Notes: generated by a model not told the origin, from the letters alone. Positions 1-9,192 are shown, counted from the first letter of the stretch. The stretch: 64,000 bases of DNA from SIG710 sp045596925 (GCA_045596925.1 JAZODH010000003.1:1-64000); one strand, 5' to 3'. Made by a program: numbers and translations.

Positions 1-1142
1 AGATGTTCCTCAACGTAGGTCTCAAAAAACAGGTTGAGAATATCGCCCTTTCCGTGGCGGTTTTCATACTCGATATGGTGCTCTTTTGCAACTGCGCGAG
101 CTTCTTCTATCGTCTTAATTTCGTTGAAATCAACGCCGGAATACTGCTTTACAGCGTCAAGCATCGTGATGCGGGCAAAGGGCTTGCCCAGGTCCATTTC
201 GATGCCGTTATAAGTAATCTTGGTCGTTCCAAGGACCTCCTGAGCCACGTGGCGGTAAAGGTTCTCGGTCAGATCCATCATGCCGTGGTAGTCGGTGTAC
301 GCCTGGTAGAGCTCCATCAGGGTAAACTCGGGATTATGGCGTGTGTCAAGACCTTCATTGCGGAAAACTCTGCCGATCTCGTAGACCTTTTCCATTCCGC
401 CCACAATAAGACGCTTAAGGTAAAGCTCAAGAGAAATTCTGAGCTTAACGTCGATATCGAGCGCGTTAAAGTGAGTGTCAAAAGGTCTTGCCGCCGCGCC
501 GCCTGCGTTGGACACGAGCATGGGGGTCTCGACCTCCATAAAGCCTTGTCCGTCAAGATAGTGACGGATAGCACTTATGATCTTTGAGCGGTTGATAAAG
601 GTGGTCTTCGCCTCAGCGTTCATGATCAGGTCGATGTAGCGTTGGCGGTAACGGGTATCGGTATTTGTAAGTCCATGGAACTTCTCGGGGAGGATCTGGA
701 GGCTCTTTGAAAGGAGAGTTACGGAATCCGCGTGAACGGAGGTCTCGCCTGTCTTTGTCTTGAAAACAGTTCCCTTGATACCAACAAGATCGCCGATATC
801 AAGTCTCTTGAATCCTTTATATTCGTCCTCGCCCAGAGAATCGCGGCAAACGTAGCACTGGATACTGCCGCTGAGGTCCTGCACGTTACAGAAAGACGCC
901 TTACCCATTACTCGCTTGGACATCATTCTGCCTGCGATAGATACGGGCTGTCCTTCAAGCGCGTCGAAGTTATCCTTGATCTCCTGCGCGTGGTGTGTCT
1001 GGTCGTACTTTGTTATTACATAGGGGTCTTGTCCCGCCTCGCAAAGCTCGGTGAGCTTCTCGCGGCGCACCTGCAAAAGGGCGTTCAGCTCCTTTGCGGA
1101 CATTTCCCCGCCTTCATTTGGGGTTATCTGCTGGTCTGCCAT
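1..1142 (-). CDS. lysS: Lysine--tRNA ligase, class II (3' end cut by window)
   Basis: Charges tRNA-Lys with lysine in the cytoplasm. The frame reads from ATG at 1142 to the window edge, about 380 codons, and lacks the C-terminal part of a protein usually near 500 residues. An N-terminal OB-fold anticodon-binding domain (including GRMMSKRVMGKASF) is followed by the start of the class II catalytic core: motif 1 region around DLIMN and GFMEVETPML, then motif 2 with VYEIGRVFRNEGLDTRHNPE. An AAAGGA SD lies about 11 bases upstream. It follows greA by 31 bases, the greA-lysS order seen in many Bacillota, so it is probably the last or near-last gene of the operon. Confidence 0.95.
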   Translation of the reverse strand, partial: MADQQITPNEGGEMSAKELNALLQVRREKLTELCEAGQDPYVITKYDQTHHAQEIKDNFDALEGQPVSIAGRMMSKRVMGKASFCNVQDLSGSIQCYVCRDSLGEDEYKGFKRLDIGDLVGIKGTVFKTKTGETSVHADSVTLLSKSLQILPEKFHGLTNTDTRYRQRYIDLIMNAEAKTTFINRSKIISAIRHYLDGQGFMEVETPMLVSNAGGAAARPFDTHFNALDIDVKLRISLELYLKRLIVGGMEKVYEIGRVFRNEGLDTRHNPEFTLMELYQAYTDYHGMMDLTENLYRHVAQEVLGTTKITYNGIEMDLGKPFARITMLDAVKQYSGVDFNEIKTIEEARAVAKEHHIEYENRHGKGDILNLFFETYVEEH

Positions 1143-1173
1143 TGTTTTAAAATTCCTTTCAGTCAAATAAGCA

Positions 1174-1662
1174 TTAAAGCTTTGCTCTCGATACGTCGAG
1201 AACCTCAAGGCGTGTGGTTCCTCTGGGAGTTTCAAGAGTTACAACGTCACCCTTCTTTGCGCCGATAAGAGCCTTACCGATAGGTGACTGGTCGGAGATA
1301 AGTCCATCAGCCGCAGACACCTGGTTAGGCGCAACGATGCTATATTCAAAGGTCTTTTTCATTTCCTTGTTTTTAACTTTTACATAGGAACCAACGCTTA
1401 CGATGCTTGCGTCAAGGGTCTCCTCGTCAACAACGACCGCGTTCTCGATGAGGTATTCAAGCTCCTTGATCTTTGCCTCGATCTGAGCCTGCTCGTTTCT
1501 TGCCGCATCGTATTCCGCGTTCTCGGAAAGGTCTCCGAAAGAGCGGGCTACCGCGATCGCCTCAAGATTTCTGGGTCTCTGTACGTTTTTTAGATCGTCA
1601 AGCTCGGCCTTGAGCTTATTCAGACCGTCCTCTGTGTAGAGCATCTGACTTTCCTTTGCCAT
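1174..1662 (-). CDS. greA: Transcription elongation factor GreA
   Basis: Rescues backtracked RNA polymerase by stimulating cleavage of the nascent transcript. The 162-residue protein has the usual length and layout: an N-terminal antiparallel coiled coil (residues about 10-80, with the conserved GDLSENAEYDAA segment at its tip, whose acidic residues reach the polymerase active site) and a C-terminal FKBP-like domain ending near GDVVTLETPRGTTRLEVL. A strong AGGAGG SD sits 8 bases before the ATG. It lies between ctpA (52-base gap) and lysS (31-base gap) on the same strand. Confidence 0.96.
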   Translation of the reverse strand: MAKESQMLYTEDGLNKLKAELDDLKNVQRPRNLEAIAVARSFGDLSENAEYDAARNEQAQIEAKIKELEYLIENAVVVDEETLDASIVSVGSYVKVKNKEMKKTFEYSIVAPNQVSAADGLISDQSPIGKALIGAKKGDVVTLETPRGTTRLEVLDVSRAKL

Positions 1663-1714
1663 GTCTGTGTCCTCCTATGCCGCACTCGCGGCGAAAAAAT
1701 TTATGATAGTAAAA

Positions 1715-2977
1715 TTACTTGCCTTCGTTAAAATATCGAATCGCTCTCTGGAGCTGTGTGTCCTGTGCGTCGGTGATCTTATAGATACTGATGCCCTCCG
1801 TAGATTCGTCCATATCTATTTCGATATCGGGAGTGATACCGATACCGTCGTAGCCCTCCGAGAAGGGCGGGAAATACATCTTGGTGGTAAGCTTGATTCC
1901 GCTTCCGTCGGTCAGGGGAATGGTGGTCTGCATACTTCCCTTTCCGTAGGTCACGTTTCCGACTGATGTCGCCTTATCGTAGTCCATGAGCGCGGAGGTG
2001 AACAGCTCGGCGGCAGAAGCGGTGCTTGAGTTACACAGAACTGCCATGGGCATATTGAATTCGCTCTTATCCGAGTCGATCGACTCCTCTTTACCGCTTT
2101 TGTCCTTTATTCTGATAATAGGACCTTCGGGCACGAGAAAATCAAGGATCTCGCAGATCGAATCCAGGTTTCCGCCGGGGTTATAGCGAACGTCAAACAC
2201 AAGCTTTTCAGCTCCGTTTGCCTTCAGATCGTCGATAGCAGTCAAGAACTGATCGGGTGTCGTTGCATCAAATTCAAGTATCTTTATGATACCCACGGTC
2301 TTATCCGTCTCACAGATGCGATGCGTTACCGTCTGCTCCTTGACAAATCCTCGCTCGATGGAATATTCCTTCGTCTGAGCGTAATTGTCACCGTAGTTGA
2401 CAGTGAACTCACACAGAGTTCCGGCCGTTCCCTGGAGAGCCATTACGGCGTTGGTATAGCCAAGCTCACCGACGGGAGTAGCGTCCTCACCGATACCCAC
2501 GTAGGTTATGAGGTCGCCCGGCTCAAGTCCTGCCTCAAGGGCCGGCGAATCGGGGAACACGTTTATGATCTCAATGACGTTATATTCGGTATTATGGATA
2601 ATGCTGATACCGATCCCCTGCATATCACCGTTTGAGTCGTCCATCATTGCGGAAAATTCCTCTTCCGTATAATATTCGGCATATCTGTCGCCCGTTCCCT
2701 GCGCCAGTCCTTTGAGCGCGCCGTTTGTCAGCGCCTCGTCGTCAAGGTCGTAGTAGGAATACAGAGTGAAGATGCTTTTTATGATCTCCAGCTTTTCATC
2801 CGAGGTCATATTGCTGTCGGCAATAACGTTGCCCGAGCCGTCCGCCAGATCCTGTGCGAAGCTGCCGTACTTTTCCCGGAACACTTCCGACGTGCCCACA
2901 AAGGTCGCCATGAAAACGACCAGCACCGTCAAAAGAATTGACAGAATGAATATGGGAAGTGAAACTTTCTTATTCAA
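1715..2977 (-). CDS. ctpA: C-terminal processing peptidase (S41 family, PDZ)
   Basis: Membrane-anchored serine protease of the S41/CtpA family, active outside the membrane. An N-terminal helix (residues about 6-28) acts as a signal anchor; a PDZ domain follows (about 110-200, QGIGISIIHN to PALEAGLEPGDLI), then the peptidase core. The likely nucleophile Ser is in CNSSTASAAELF and the catalytic Lys in GNVTYGKGSMQ, the Ser/Lys dyad of the family. Length 420 is normal. The start appears to be TTG, six bases after GGAGG. It follows the M23 peptidase by 12 bases; ftsEX, an M23 gene and ctpA are often adjacent in Bacillota, so a role in controlling wall hydrolases or envelope proteins is likely but inferred. 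Confidence 0.9.
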   Translation of the reverse strand: MNKKVSLPIFILSILLTVLVVFMATFVGTSEVFREKYGSFAQDLADGSGNVIADSNMTSDEKLEIIKSIFTLYSYYDLDDEALTNGALKGLAQGTGDRYAEYYTEEEFSAMMDDSNGDMQGIGISIIHNTEYNVIEIINVFPDSPALEAGLEPGDLITYVGIGEDATPVGELGYTNAVMALQGTAGTLCEFTVNYGDNYAQTKEYSIERGFVKEQTVTHRICETDKTVGIIKILEFDATTPDQFLTAIDDLKANGAEKLVFDVRYNPGGNLDSICEILDFLVPEGPIIRIKDKSGKEESIDSDKSEFNMPMAVLCNSSTASAAELFTSALMDYDKATSVGNVTYGKGSMQTTIPLTDGSGIKLTTKMYFPPFSEGYDGIGITPDIEIDMDESTEGISIYKITDAQDTQLQRAIRYFNEGK

Positions 2978-2989
2978 GGGATTCCTCCA

Positions 2990-4219
2990 TCAGGGTTGTT
3001 TTACGTAATTTAAGGGGTTCTGCTTTGCGCCGTTGATTCTTACCTCAAAGTGCAGGTGGTTACCTGTTGAATGTCCCGTAGTACCAACGTATGCTATCAC
3101 GTCGCCCTGCTTTACCTTATCGCCAACCTTACAGTTGAGCTTGCTTGCGTGAGCATAGAGCGTTGCCTTTCCGCCGCCGTGGTCGATGATAACGTAGTTA
3201 CCGTAGCTGTAATGCCAGGTGGCCGTTATGACCTTACCGCTGTTGGAGGCGTAGATATTGGTTCCCTTGCTTGCGGGGATATCGATACCGTTATGGTGCT
3301 CACGTTTACCGTTAAGAGTTCTCCAGCCAAAGGGAGAGCTGATACGGCTCCAGCTTCTTGGAACAGGCCAGATAAACTCACCGCCCACAAAAGCGGAGTT
3401 TTCCTTTTCCTGAAGCTCTTTTAAGTATTTTTCGATCTCTTTATCGATCTTTGCCTCTTCTGCGGCATAAGAATTATACGTGTTGGTATAGCTGTTGATG
3501 TCCTTTTGAAGGTTATTGAGGTAGTTTTCGTTTTCTGCCTGAAGCTCTTCAAGCTCCGCCTCGCGCAGAACAAGCTCCTCCTTATACTCAAGCTGAGCGT
3601 TCATCGAGGTCTCAAGCTCGGTCTTGGCTACCTTGAGCTTGTTTTCAAGAGTTCTCATCTCCTCCATTACCGTGGAGCAATAGTCCATAAGCGAGGAAAC
3701 TCGTTCTACTCTGGTCAGAAAGTCGTAGAAATTTTCAGCACCGAGGACCATTTCTATGTAGCTGGCGTTTCCGCCCTCATAGGTGAGAAGCATGACCTGC
3801 TTGAAGTTCTCAAACTGCTTATTTTTCTCGGTCTTTGCCTCTTGTATCTCGGCTTCTTTGTCCTTTATCTTACGGTTCAGCTCGGAAATGAGTTCGTTTA
3901 TGGTGGTAACTTCCTCATTTACGATATTCATCTGCTGGTCGATATAGGACTTATATTTCACCGCCTCTGCCTTATTGTTTTTTGCGGCAGTGAGCTTCTT
4001 TGATATCTCGTTTTTCTGTTTTTTCAAAGCGTCCAGCTTATTCTCCATTGCCTGGAGGTTGGCATCAGTGGCCGCTTCAACGCGCAGATTAAACGCAAGG
4101 AACTGTCCGACTGCTAAAAATGCGATAACGAAGGCGAGAAAGCCGCACAGGGCGCAGATCAGTTTTTTCTTTTCAAATATTTTATTACAGATCGCTTTAA
4201 TAACAACCGCTCCTTTCAT
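2990..4219 (-). CDS. Coiled-coil M23 murein hydrolase/activator (EnvC/PcsB-like)
   Basis: Secreted peptidoglycan hydrolase or hydrolase activator, probable partner of the adjacent FtsEX. A membrane segment near residues 20-42 acts as a signal sequence. A long coiled coil (about 50-280, rich in Glu, Lys and Leu) is followed by a LytM/M23 domain with HHNGIDIPASKGTNIYA and TGNHLHFEVR; the HxxxD and HLH zinc ligands are intact, so it may be catalytic. It sits 36 bases after ftsX. The ATG at 4219 has no upstream SD. AAGGAG lies just inside the frame, 8 bases before an in-frame ATT at 4201, so the true start may be that rare codon (403 rather than 409 residues). Confidence 0.9.
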   Translation of the reverse strand: MKGAVVIKAICNKIFEKKKLICALCGFLAFVIAFLAVGQFLAFNLRVEAATDANLQAMENKLDALKKQKNEISKKLTAAKNNKAEAVKYKSYIDQQMNIVNEEVTTINELISELNRKIKDKEAEIQEAKTEKNKQFENFKQVMLLTYEGGNASYIEMVLGAENFYDFLTRVERVSSLMDYCSTVMEEMRTLENKLKVAKTELETSMNAQLEYKEELVLREAELEELQAENENYLNNLQKDINSYTNTYNSYAAEEAKIDKEIEKYLKELQEKENSAFVGGEFIWPVPRSWSRISSPFGWRTLNGKREHHNGIDIPASKGTNIYASNSGKVITATWHYSYGNYVIIDHGGGKATLYAHASKLNCKVGDKVKQGDVIAYVGTTGHSTGNHLHFEVRINGAKQNPLNYVKQP

Positions 4220-4255
4220 TTTTTGACAAACGTTTGGTGGATTATTCTTCTTTTA

Positions 4256-5467
4256 TCAGGCTTCAAGGTTCTTTCTGAGGGAAATACAGCTTCCGATAAC
4301 ACCTGTCAGCACGCCCAGACCTATAAATGCAAGGGCAACGGGCAGACGGATAGTGTCAAAGGAGATAAGCTCGATGATAGGGGTATCGGTAGAGATTATG
4401 GAGCCGATCTTATAGTATATCCCCCACTCGACCACAAAGGAGATAACGCCGGAGAAGATTCCGATGATAGTTCCTTCGATGATATAGGGAATCACTACGA
4501 ACCAGTTGGAGGCTCCGATGTATTTCATTACGCGGATCTCTTCCATATGGGAGTTGACCGCAAGCTTGATCGTATTGATAATTATGAACACGCTAACAAC
4601 GAAAAGCACGACCAAGAACCAAATGAATATCATGGAAATGCCGTCCTTTAAGTTTTCAAGAGACATTGCCAGATCCTGGCGGTTATTTACCTTGCGGATC
4701 CCATCCATCTCGTTGAGGTTAAACTCAAGAGTTGCGACTTTTGCGTTGTCTATGTACTTGATTCTATAGCAATGAGCCAGGGGGTTTTTGTTGCTCGGCT
4801 CGTCGGGAGTTTCCTCGGTTACGGGAGCCTGTGGCTGAGTCTCGGGTTCTGTCTGTGCAGGCTCGCTGTCCGCCGTCTCTGCACTGTCGGAATCCGCGGG
4901 AGCAGCCGTTCCATCGTCACCCGTCGCTTCGGTGGAATCAGCAGGTGTTTCAGAGTCGGCAGGCTCGGTAGTATCGGGAGCCTTTTCGGTATCCGTCACT
5001 TGCGGAGTTGTATCGGGAGCTTTCTCTGTATCCTGCGCTGCCTCCTCTTCGAACTCGTCAAAGAGGTCGGAAAATTCGGGGTAGGTAGCCTTCAGGTCCT
5101 CAAGTCCCTGAGCCTTTGAGATAAATTCAACGCTTTCCACGTTATCCAGCTTCTTTATCTCCTCGCCAAGGGCAACAGCGTCCTCCTCACTCATATCGTA
5201 CTCGGTAAACGCCACGATCTCGTTGAGAGAAGCCAGTTTATCCATGTTTACGTTAATATTGAACACCAGCAGAGCAAAGCAGCCAAGAACTACGAGGCAG
5301 CTTGCAAGAACAAGGATCGAGGCCAGCGACATGATACCGTCTCGCCAAAGGTTTTTGAATGCCTCGCCCACGAATATTGCGGGATTATAGGACTTCTTTA
5401 CCTTAATGGGCATAAGACGTCTCGGGGGCTGTCCGTTTGGTGTCATGTTCTGATTATTACTGTTCAT
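4256..5467 (-). CDS. ftsX: Cell division protein FtsX with long acidic linker
   Basis: Membrane half of the FtsEX ABC-like complex, which passes ATP-driven conformational change to extracellular wall hydrolases at division. Start set at 5467, where GGGAGG precedes ATG by 7 bases; the gene overlaps ftsE by 11 bases. A cytoplasmic tail leads to TM1 (about residues 48-70), a large extracellular loop, then three TMs after about 270. The extracellular loop contains an insertion of roughly 90 residues (about 139-229) rich in Asp, Glu, Thr, Pro and Ala, including two copies of DTEKAPDTT. This makes the protein 403 residues, against about 300 for typical FtsX. The remaining FtsX fold looks intact. 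Confidence 0.93.
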   Translation of the reverse strand: MNSNNQNMTPNGQPPRRLMPIKVKKSYNPAIFVGEAFKNLWRDGIMSLASILVLASCLVVLGCFALLVFNINVNMDKLASLNEIVAFTEYDMSEEDAVALGEEIKKLDNVESVEFISKAQGLEDLKATYPEFSDLFDEFEEEAAQDTEKAPDTTPQVTDTEKAPDTTEPADSETPADSTEATGDDGTAAPADSDSAETADSEPAQTEPETQPQAPVTEETPDEPSNKNPLAHCYRIKYIDNAKVATLEFNLNEMDGIRKVNNRQDLAMSLENLKDGISMIFIWFLVVLFVVSVFIIINTIKLAVNSHMEEIRVMKYIGASNWFVVIPYIIEGTIIGIFSGVISFVVEWGIYYKIGSIISTDTPIIELISFDTIRLPVALAFIGLGVLTGVIGSCISLRKNLEA

Positions 5468-6146
5468 CGAACATACCTCCCACTCTGTCGGACGCCACCT
5501 TACCACCCTCAAGGCGGATAACTCTGTGGTTATATTTATTTACGAGATTTTCCGCGTGAGTTACCACTACCACGGTCTTGTGCAGATTCTGATTGATCCA
5601 CACGAACAGATCCATAATATCCTCCGCGAGATGAGGGTCGATATTACCCGTGGGTTCGTCCGCGATAATGATATCGGGGCTGTTTGCAAGGGCTCTTGCA
5701 ATAGCAACTCTCTGCTGTTCACCGCCGGAAAGCTCTTCGGGGAAACGCTTTGCCTTCTCAATAAGTCCCATCGAACGAAGGATCGCGGGGACACGGCGCT
5801 CGATCAGGAATTTGGGCGTTCCGATGACCTGCATGGCAAACGCCACGTTCTCGTAAACGGTCTTTTTGGGGAACAGCTTGAAGTCCTGGAAGATAACGCC
5901 CAGGCTGCGGCGGTATTTACATATTTTGCGGGGAGACATACGGTTCAGATTGAAGCCGTTCACCTCAAGGCTGCCCGAGGTGGGAGTCATCTCGCAAAGC
6001 AACAACTTAGTCATAGTCGTCTTTCCTGCGCCGGAGCTGCCGACGATAAAGACAAACTCTCCGTCTTTAATGTCGAAGCTGACACCGTCAAGTGCCACGT
6101 GGTTATTGTTTTTGTAAATGCTTCTTACATTATTGAATCGAATCAT
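5457..6146 (-). CDS. ftsE: Cell division ATP-binding protein FtsE
   Basis: ABC ATPase that drives FtsX. All nucleotide-binding motifs are visible: Walker A GSSGAGKTT near residue 36, the LSGGEQQRVAIARAL signature near 139, Walker B DIIIADEPTGNID, and the switch His in VVVTHA. Length 229 is standard. The end overlaps the ftsX start by 11 bases, so the two are translationally coupled. A PucR-type regulator ends 57 bases upstream on the same strand, so this cluster may share its transcript. Confidence 0.96.
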   Translation of the reverse strand: MIRFNNVRSIYKNNNHVALDGVSFDIKDGEFVFIVGSSGAGKTTMTKLLLCEMTPTSGSLEVNGFNLNRMSPRKICKYRRSLGVIFQDFKLFPKKTVYENVAFAMQVIGTPKFLIERRVPAILRSMGLIEKAKRFPEELSGGEQQRVAIARALANSPDIIIADEPTGNIDPHLAEDIMDLFVWINQNLHKTVVVVTHAENLVNKYNHRVIRLEGGKVASDRVGGMFDEQ

Positions 6147-6203
6147 TGAAAAAAATCTTTTCCTTTCTCATGTCAGCCGAAAAAGCTTGGCCGAGGTCAA
6201 AAA

Positions 6204-7292
6204 TTACAGCTTTGCGGGCTTGGAGTTAAGGTATTTCTTGACCATGAGTGCCACCTTAAAGGTGATGGCGTGCTCAAACTCGCGCAGGTCAAGGCCTGTG
6301 AGCTTACGGATCTTTTCAAGTCTGTAAACAAGAGTATTTCTGTGAACGAACAGTTTTCTTGACGTCTCCGATACGTTCAGATTGTTTTCAAAGAACGCCT
6401 GGATAGTCTGAAGCGTCTCGCGGTCGAGAGTCTCAAGTCCGCCCTTTTTGAACACCTCCTGCAAGAACATCTCGCAGAGTGTTGTGGGAAGCTGATAAAT
6501 AAGACGTCCGATGCCGAGATTTTCGTAGCTTACGATGCTCTTTTCGGTCTCAAATACCTTTCCGACCTCAAGGGCAACCTGCGCCTCTTTATAGGCCTTT
6601 GCAAGGTCCTTGATATTGTCAACAACGGTAGACACACCGATGGAGACCTTTGCATAGAACTCGGACTGGAGGGTGTCGGCAATGTTCGTTGCCATCTTCT
6701 CGATCTCTCTCACGTCCGTTCCCGCCTTGATGTCCTTTACGAGAACTATATCATTCTCACCTACGCTGATAACGTAGTCCTTTGACTTATCGGGGAACAT
6801 ATTCTGGAGCATCTCAAAGGGCAGGATCTCGGTCTTGCCATCAAACTTGATAAGGAAAACTATTCTGCTCTCCTCGCTGTTGAAGTGAAGCTCCTTGCTC
6901 TTGATATAGATATCGCCCGACAGGATGTTGTCAAGGATAATATTCTTGATAAACGAGCCCTTATCATACTTTTCGTCGTAAAGGTTCTTGATGTTGCTCA
7001 GAGAAATGGAAAGCAGGCGGGCGGTCTTTTCGGCAGCTTTGTCCTCTCCCTCAACGAATACATAATATTCGGATTTGTTAGAGCCGACGCCGATAACTCT
7101 GTATGTATAACCGCCGCAGACAAAGGATTCCTGCATACGCGCGGGACAGTCGGCAAGCTCCTTTCTGTTTTCTCCGATCTTTGTAAGCTCGGAGCAAGCA
7201 ATTACCGCATTACCCTCGTCAACTACGCCTATCGTTCTGTCGATGGCATCCTTCATTTGATGAATTACTCCGTGGAACAATCTGTTTGACAT
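6204..7292 (-). CDS. PucR/CdaR-type helix-turn-helix regulator
   Basis: Probable transcription factor of the PucR family. The C-terminal 60 residues form the family's HTH (ENNLNVSETSRKLFVHRNTL followed by VYRLEKIRKLTG). The central part (about 150-280) resembles the GGDEF-like ligand or dimer domain of the CdaR/PucR group, with SIGVSTVVDNIKDLAKAYKE. The N-terminal 120 residues may be a sensory domain, ligand unknown. Family members often act as activators responding to metabolites. It lies directly upstream of ftsEX on the same strand; whether it regulates them is unknown. The upstream SD (AAAGGA) is rather far, about 13 bases from the ATG. Confidence 0.82.
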   Translation of the reverse strand: MSNRLFHGVIHQMKDAIDRTIGVVDEGNAVIACSELTKIGENRKELADCPARMQESFVCGGYTYRVIGVGSNKSEYYVFVEGEDKAAEKTARLLSISLSNIKNLYDEKYDKGSFIKNIILDNILSGDIYIKSKELHFNSEESRIVFLIKFDGKTEILPFEMLQNMFPDKSKDYVISVGENDIVLVKDIKAGTDVREIEKMATNIADTLQSEFYAKVSIGVSTVVDNIKDLAKAYKEAQVALEVGKVFETEKSIVSYENLGIGRLIYQLPTTLCEMFLQEVFKKGGLETLDRETLQTIQAFFENNLNVSETSRKLFVHRNTLVYRLEKIRKLTGLDLREFEHAITFKVALMVKKYLNSKPAKL

Positions 7293-7391
7293 ATCTTATG
7301 CCCATTCCTTTCTTCTTTACGACGATTTTCCGTCATTTTCGGCGCTGTCGCCGCCGACACGTAATTTATTTAAAGGTTTTTTCTACAAAGT

Positions 7392-8168
7392 TCACATATC
7401 GCTCAGTGCATTTACTACCGTATATACCATGTAGTAGATACCCAGAACCGCAAGAGAGTAAATAACGCTTCCCGCAATGAAATAACTGGTCACGACACCC
7501 GCGATCATAATTCCTGCGGATATGTAATAAGGATGCGCGCGAAAATCCTTTCCGTAAATGATCTGACGTCCGATCTTGATATCTCTTCCCTTTCCGACAA
7601 GGGTGAGGATCACCGCCGCCACGGCATAGAGACCAAGGATGATCACCGTCACGGTCTTTTCCGTGACCGTCGCCACTCGGAGAGTGGACAGAATCACGCC
7701 GCCGATAAGAGTATAGACGGAGAAGCTGAACATCTCACGGTCAAAGAGGCAGTACACAAGGTAGATGAGTGCGCAGATGGCAACGTAAAGTATCAGTCTG
7801 CGGGAGCTCACGGCGTTGAACCAGAGAGCTGCGAAGGTCAAGGCAAGGCAGGTGAACATTCCTGCAAGGAAGGGGCAGTCAAGAACTGCAAATTCTTTCT
7901 TATTCTTCTTTTTAAATATCAGAGCGACCGCCACCGATGCAACTGCAAGCACAGCAAAGCAACCTGCCAGGATCAGCGCAAACGGCGAATCCGGCTCTGC
8001 TCTTCCGCTTATATACTGGATACCGGTTATAACGGCGAAGAGCACCACTACAACTGTCAGCATTCTGTAATACAGAATCTCCGATCTCTTCATTCTTACG
8101 GTATTTCCTTTTTTCGACATTTCAAAAAACCTTGTCCCGCGGGACTTCCCTTTCATTGTCCTTGCCAC
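7392..8168 (-). CDS. Polytopic membrane protein of unknown function
   Basis: I do not recognise the family. A basic N-terminus of about 30 residues is followed by seven or eight hydrophobic helices (first near LTVVVVLFAVITGIQYI, last near LAVLGIYYMVYTVV) without evident catalytic motifs. The start is uncertain: GTG at 8168 has a distant AGGA, and an in-frame ATG lies at residue 5. It begins 15 bases after the rsmE stop and is probably co-transcribed with it. Confidence 0.75.
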   Translation of the reverse strand: MARTMKGKSRGTRFFEMSKKGNTVRMKRSEILYYRMLTVVVVLFAVITGIQYISGRAEPDSPFALILAGCFAVLAVASVAVALIFKKKNKKEFAVLDCPFLAGMFTCLALTFAALWFNAVSSRRLILYVAICALIYLVYCLFDREMFSFSVYTLIGGVILSTLRVATVTEKTVTVIILGLYAVAAVILTLVGKGRDIKIGRQIIYGKDFRAHPYYISAGIMIAGVVTSYFIAGSVIYSLAVLGIYYMVYTVVNALSDM

Positions 8169-8183
8169 GCCGTGGCATTATCC

Positions 8184-8960
8184 TTAAATTTCCTGCTCAG
8201 TCATTTCCAGCTCGTAAGCCAGGCAACCGAGAACGAACGCAGGTGCCGTTTCGGTCCTTAGTATTCTCGGTCCGAGCCCCACCGTGAGCATTCCGTGTTC
8301 TCTTGCATACTCCGCCTCTTGCGGAGAAAATCCCCCCTCGGAGCCGATGACCACCGACACCGTAGGCACGTCGCCGTTCCGCAAATGAGCGAGTCTGCTT
8401 CTGACCGCGCTTTTCAGGCTGAGGGCATGCTCGTCCTCATAGCAAAACAGAGGAATATCCGCTCCTGCCGCCTCATCCACAGCCTCTTTGAAGCGTACGG
8501 TGGGCAGGATCTCGGGAACTCTGCCTCTGCCACTTTGCTTTGCGGCCTCAAGGGCTATCTTTTTGCGGCGGGAGAGCTTTTTGTCACCCGCTTCGGTCTT
8601 TTCCTTGGCTATACACCGACTGCTCTCGAAGGTCCTGACAGCAAACACACCGCATTCCACCGATTTTTGTATGACGGAATCAAGCTTATCGCCTTTGGGC
8701 AGTCCTTGGTAGAGGGTTACCTTATAGGGCGGTTCGCTCATGCAGTCTCCGCAGGAGATTATCTCAGCCGTCACGCTGCTGTCGTCGCAAAAATCACGTA
8801 TCACGCAGTCATATTCGACACCATGCATATCGCAGACGGTTATCCGCTCCCCTTTCGCCATTCTCAGCGATCTTGAAATGTGGTGAGCGTCCTCACCCGT
8901 TATCTGCACGGTTTTAAGCTCCTGATCGACATTATCAAGTTGGACAAAAAATCTCGGCAT
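8184..8960 (-). CDS. rsmE: 16S rRNA (uracil-1498-N3)-methyltransferase RsmE
   Basis: SPOUT-class methyltransferase that modifies U1498 of 16S rRNA using SAM. The N-terminal PUA-like domain includes ITGEDAHHISRSLRMAKGE. The C-terminal knot has SVVIGSEGGFSPQEAEYA and LGPRILRTETAPAF, the family's SAM-binding signatures. The start is placed at ATG 8960 because GGAG lies 5 bases upstream and the protein then begins MPRFFVQ, typical of RsmE; the longer frame would add 24 unconserved residues. Length is 258. A perfect consensus promoter lies about 85-110 bases upstream. Confidence 0.94.
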   Translation of the reverse strand: MPRFFVQLDNVDQELKTVQITGEDAHHISRSLRMAKGERITVCDMHGVEYDCVIRDFCDDSSVTAEIISCGDCMSEPPYKVTLYQGLPKGDKLDSVIQKSVECGVFAVRTFESSRCIAKEKTEAGDKKLSRRKKIALEAAKQSGRGRVPEILPTVRFKEAVDEAAGADIPLFCYEDEHALSLKSAVRSRLAHLRNGDVPTVSVVIGSEGGFSPQEAEYAREHGMLTVGLGPRILRTETAPAFVLGCLAYELEMTEQEI

Positions 8961-9043
8961 AAATTCTCCGTTTCGTCGGCTTTTGGTTATTTTGCTTTCG
9001 TAAAATTGGCGCAAAACCCCTATAAAAAACATATGCTCAATGT

Positions 9044-9072
9044 ATTATACTACAAATTTACCAAATTGTCAA
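9044..9072 (-). promoter_or_regulatory. Sigma-A promoter for rsmE
   Basis: On the minus strand TTGACA (9067-9072) and TATAAT (9044-9049) are separated by exactly 17 bases, a perfect consensus. It faces rsmE across an AT-rich leader. The rest of the 8961-9227 gap holds only AT-rich sequence and the terminator of the next gene. Confidence 0.85.
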
Positions 9073-9192
9073 ATGTTTTTTTGCATTTTTTCTGTTTTTA
9101 TTTGCTATTTTTTACAAAGAATTGGTTTTTGGTCATTTTTCCTTATATGTTTTTTGTAGTCAAATTGCCCAAAAGCCTCCAAAAATGCCCCA

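Noticed and set aside
732..1268. Long open frames on the strand opposite lysS, greA, ctpA and other genes
   Set aside because: They lie antisense to genes with clear family motifs, show no motifs or SD of their own, and arise from codon bias in GC-moderate DNA.
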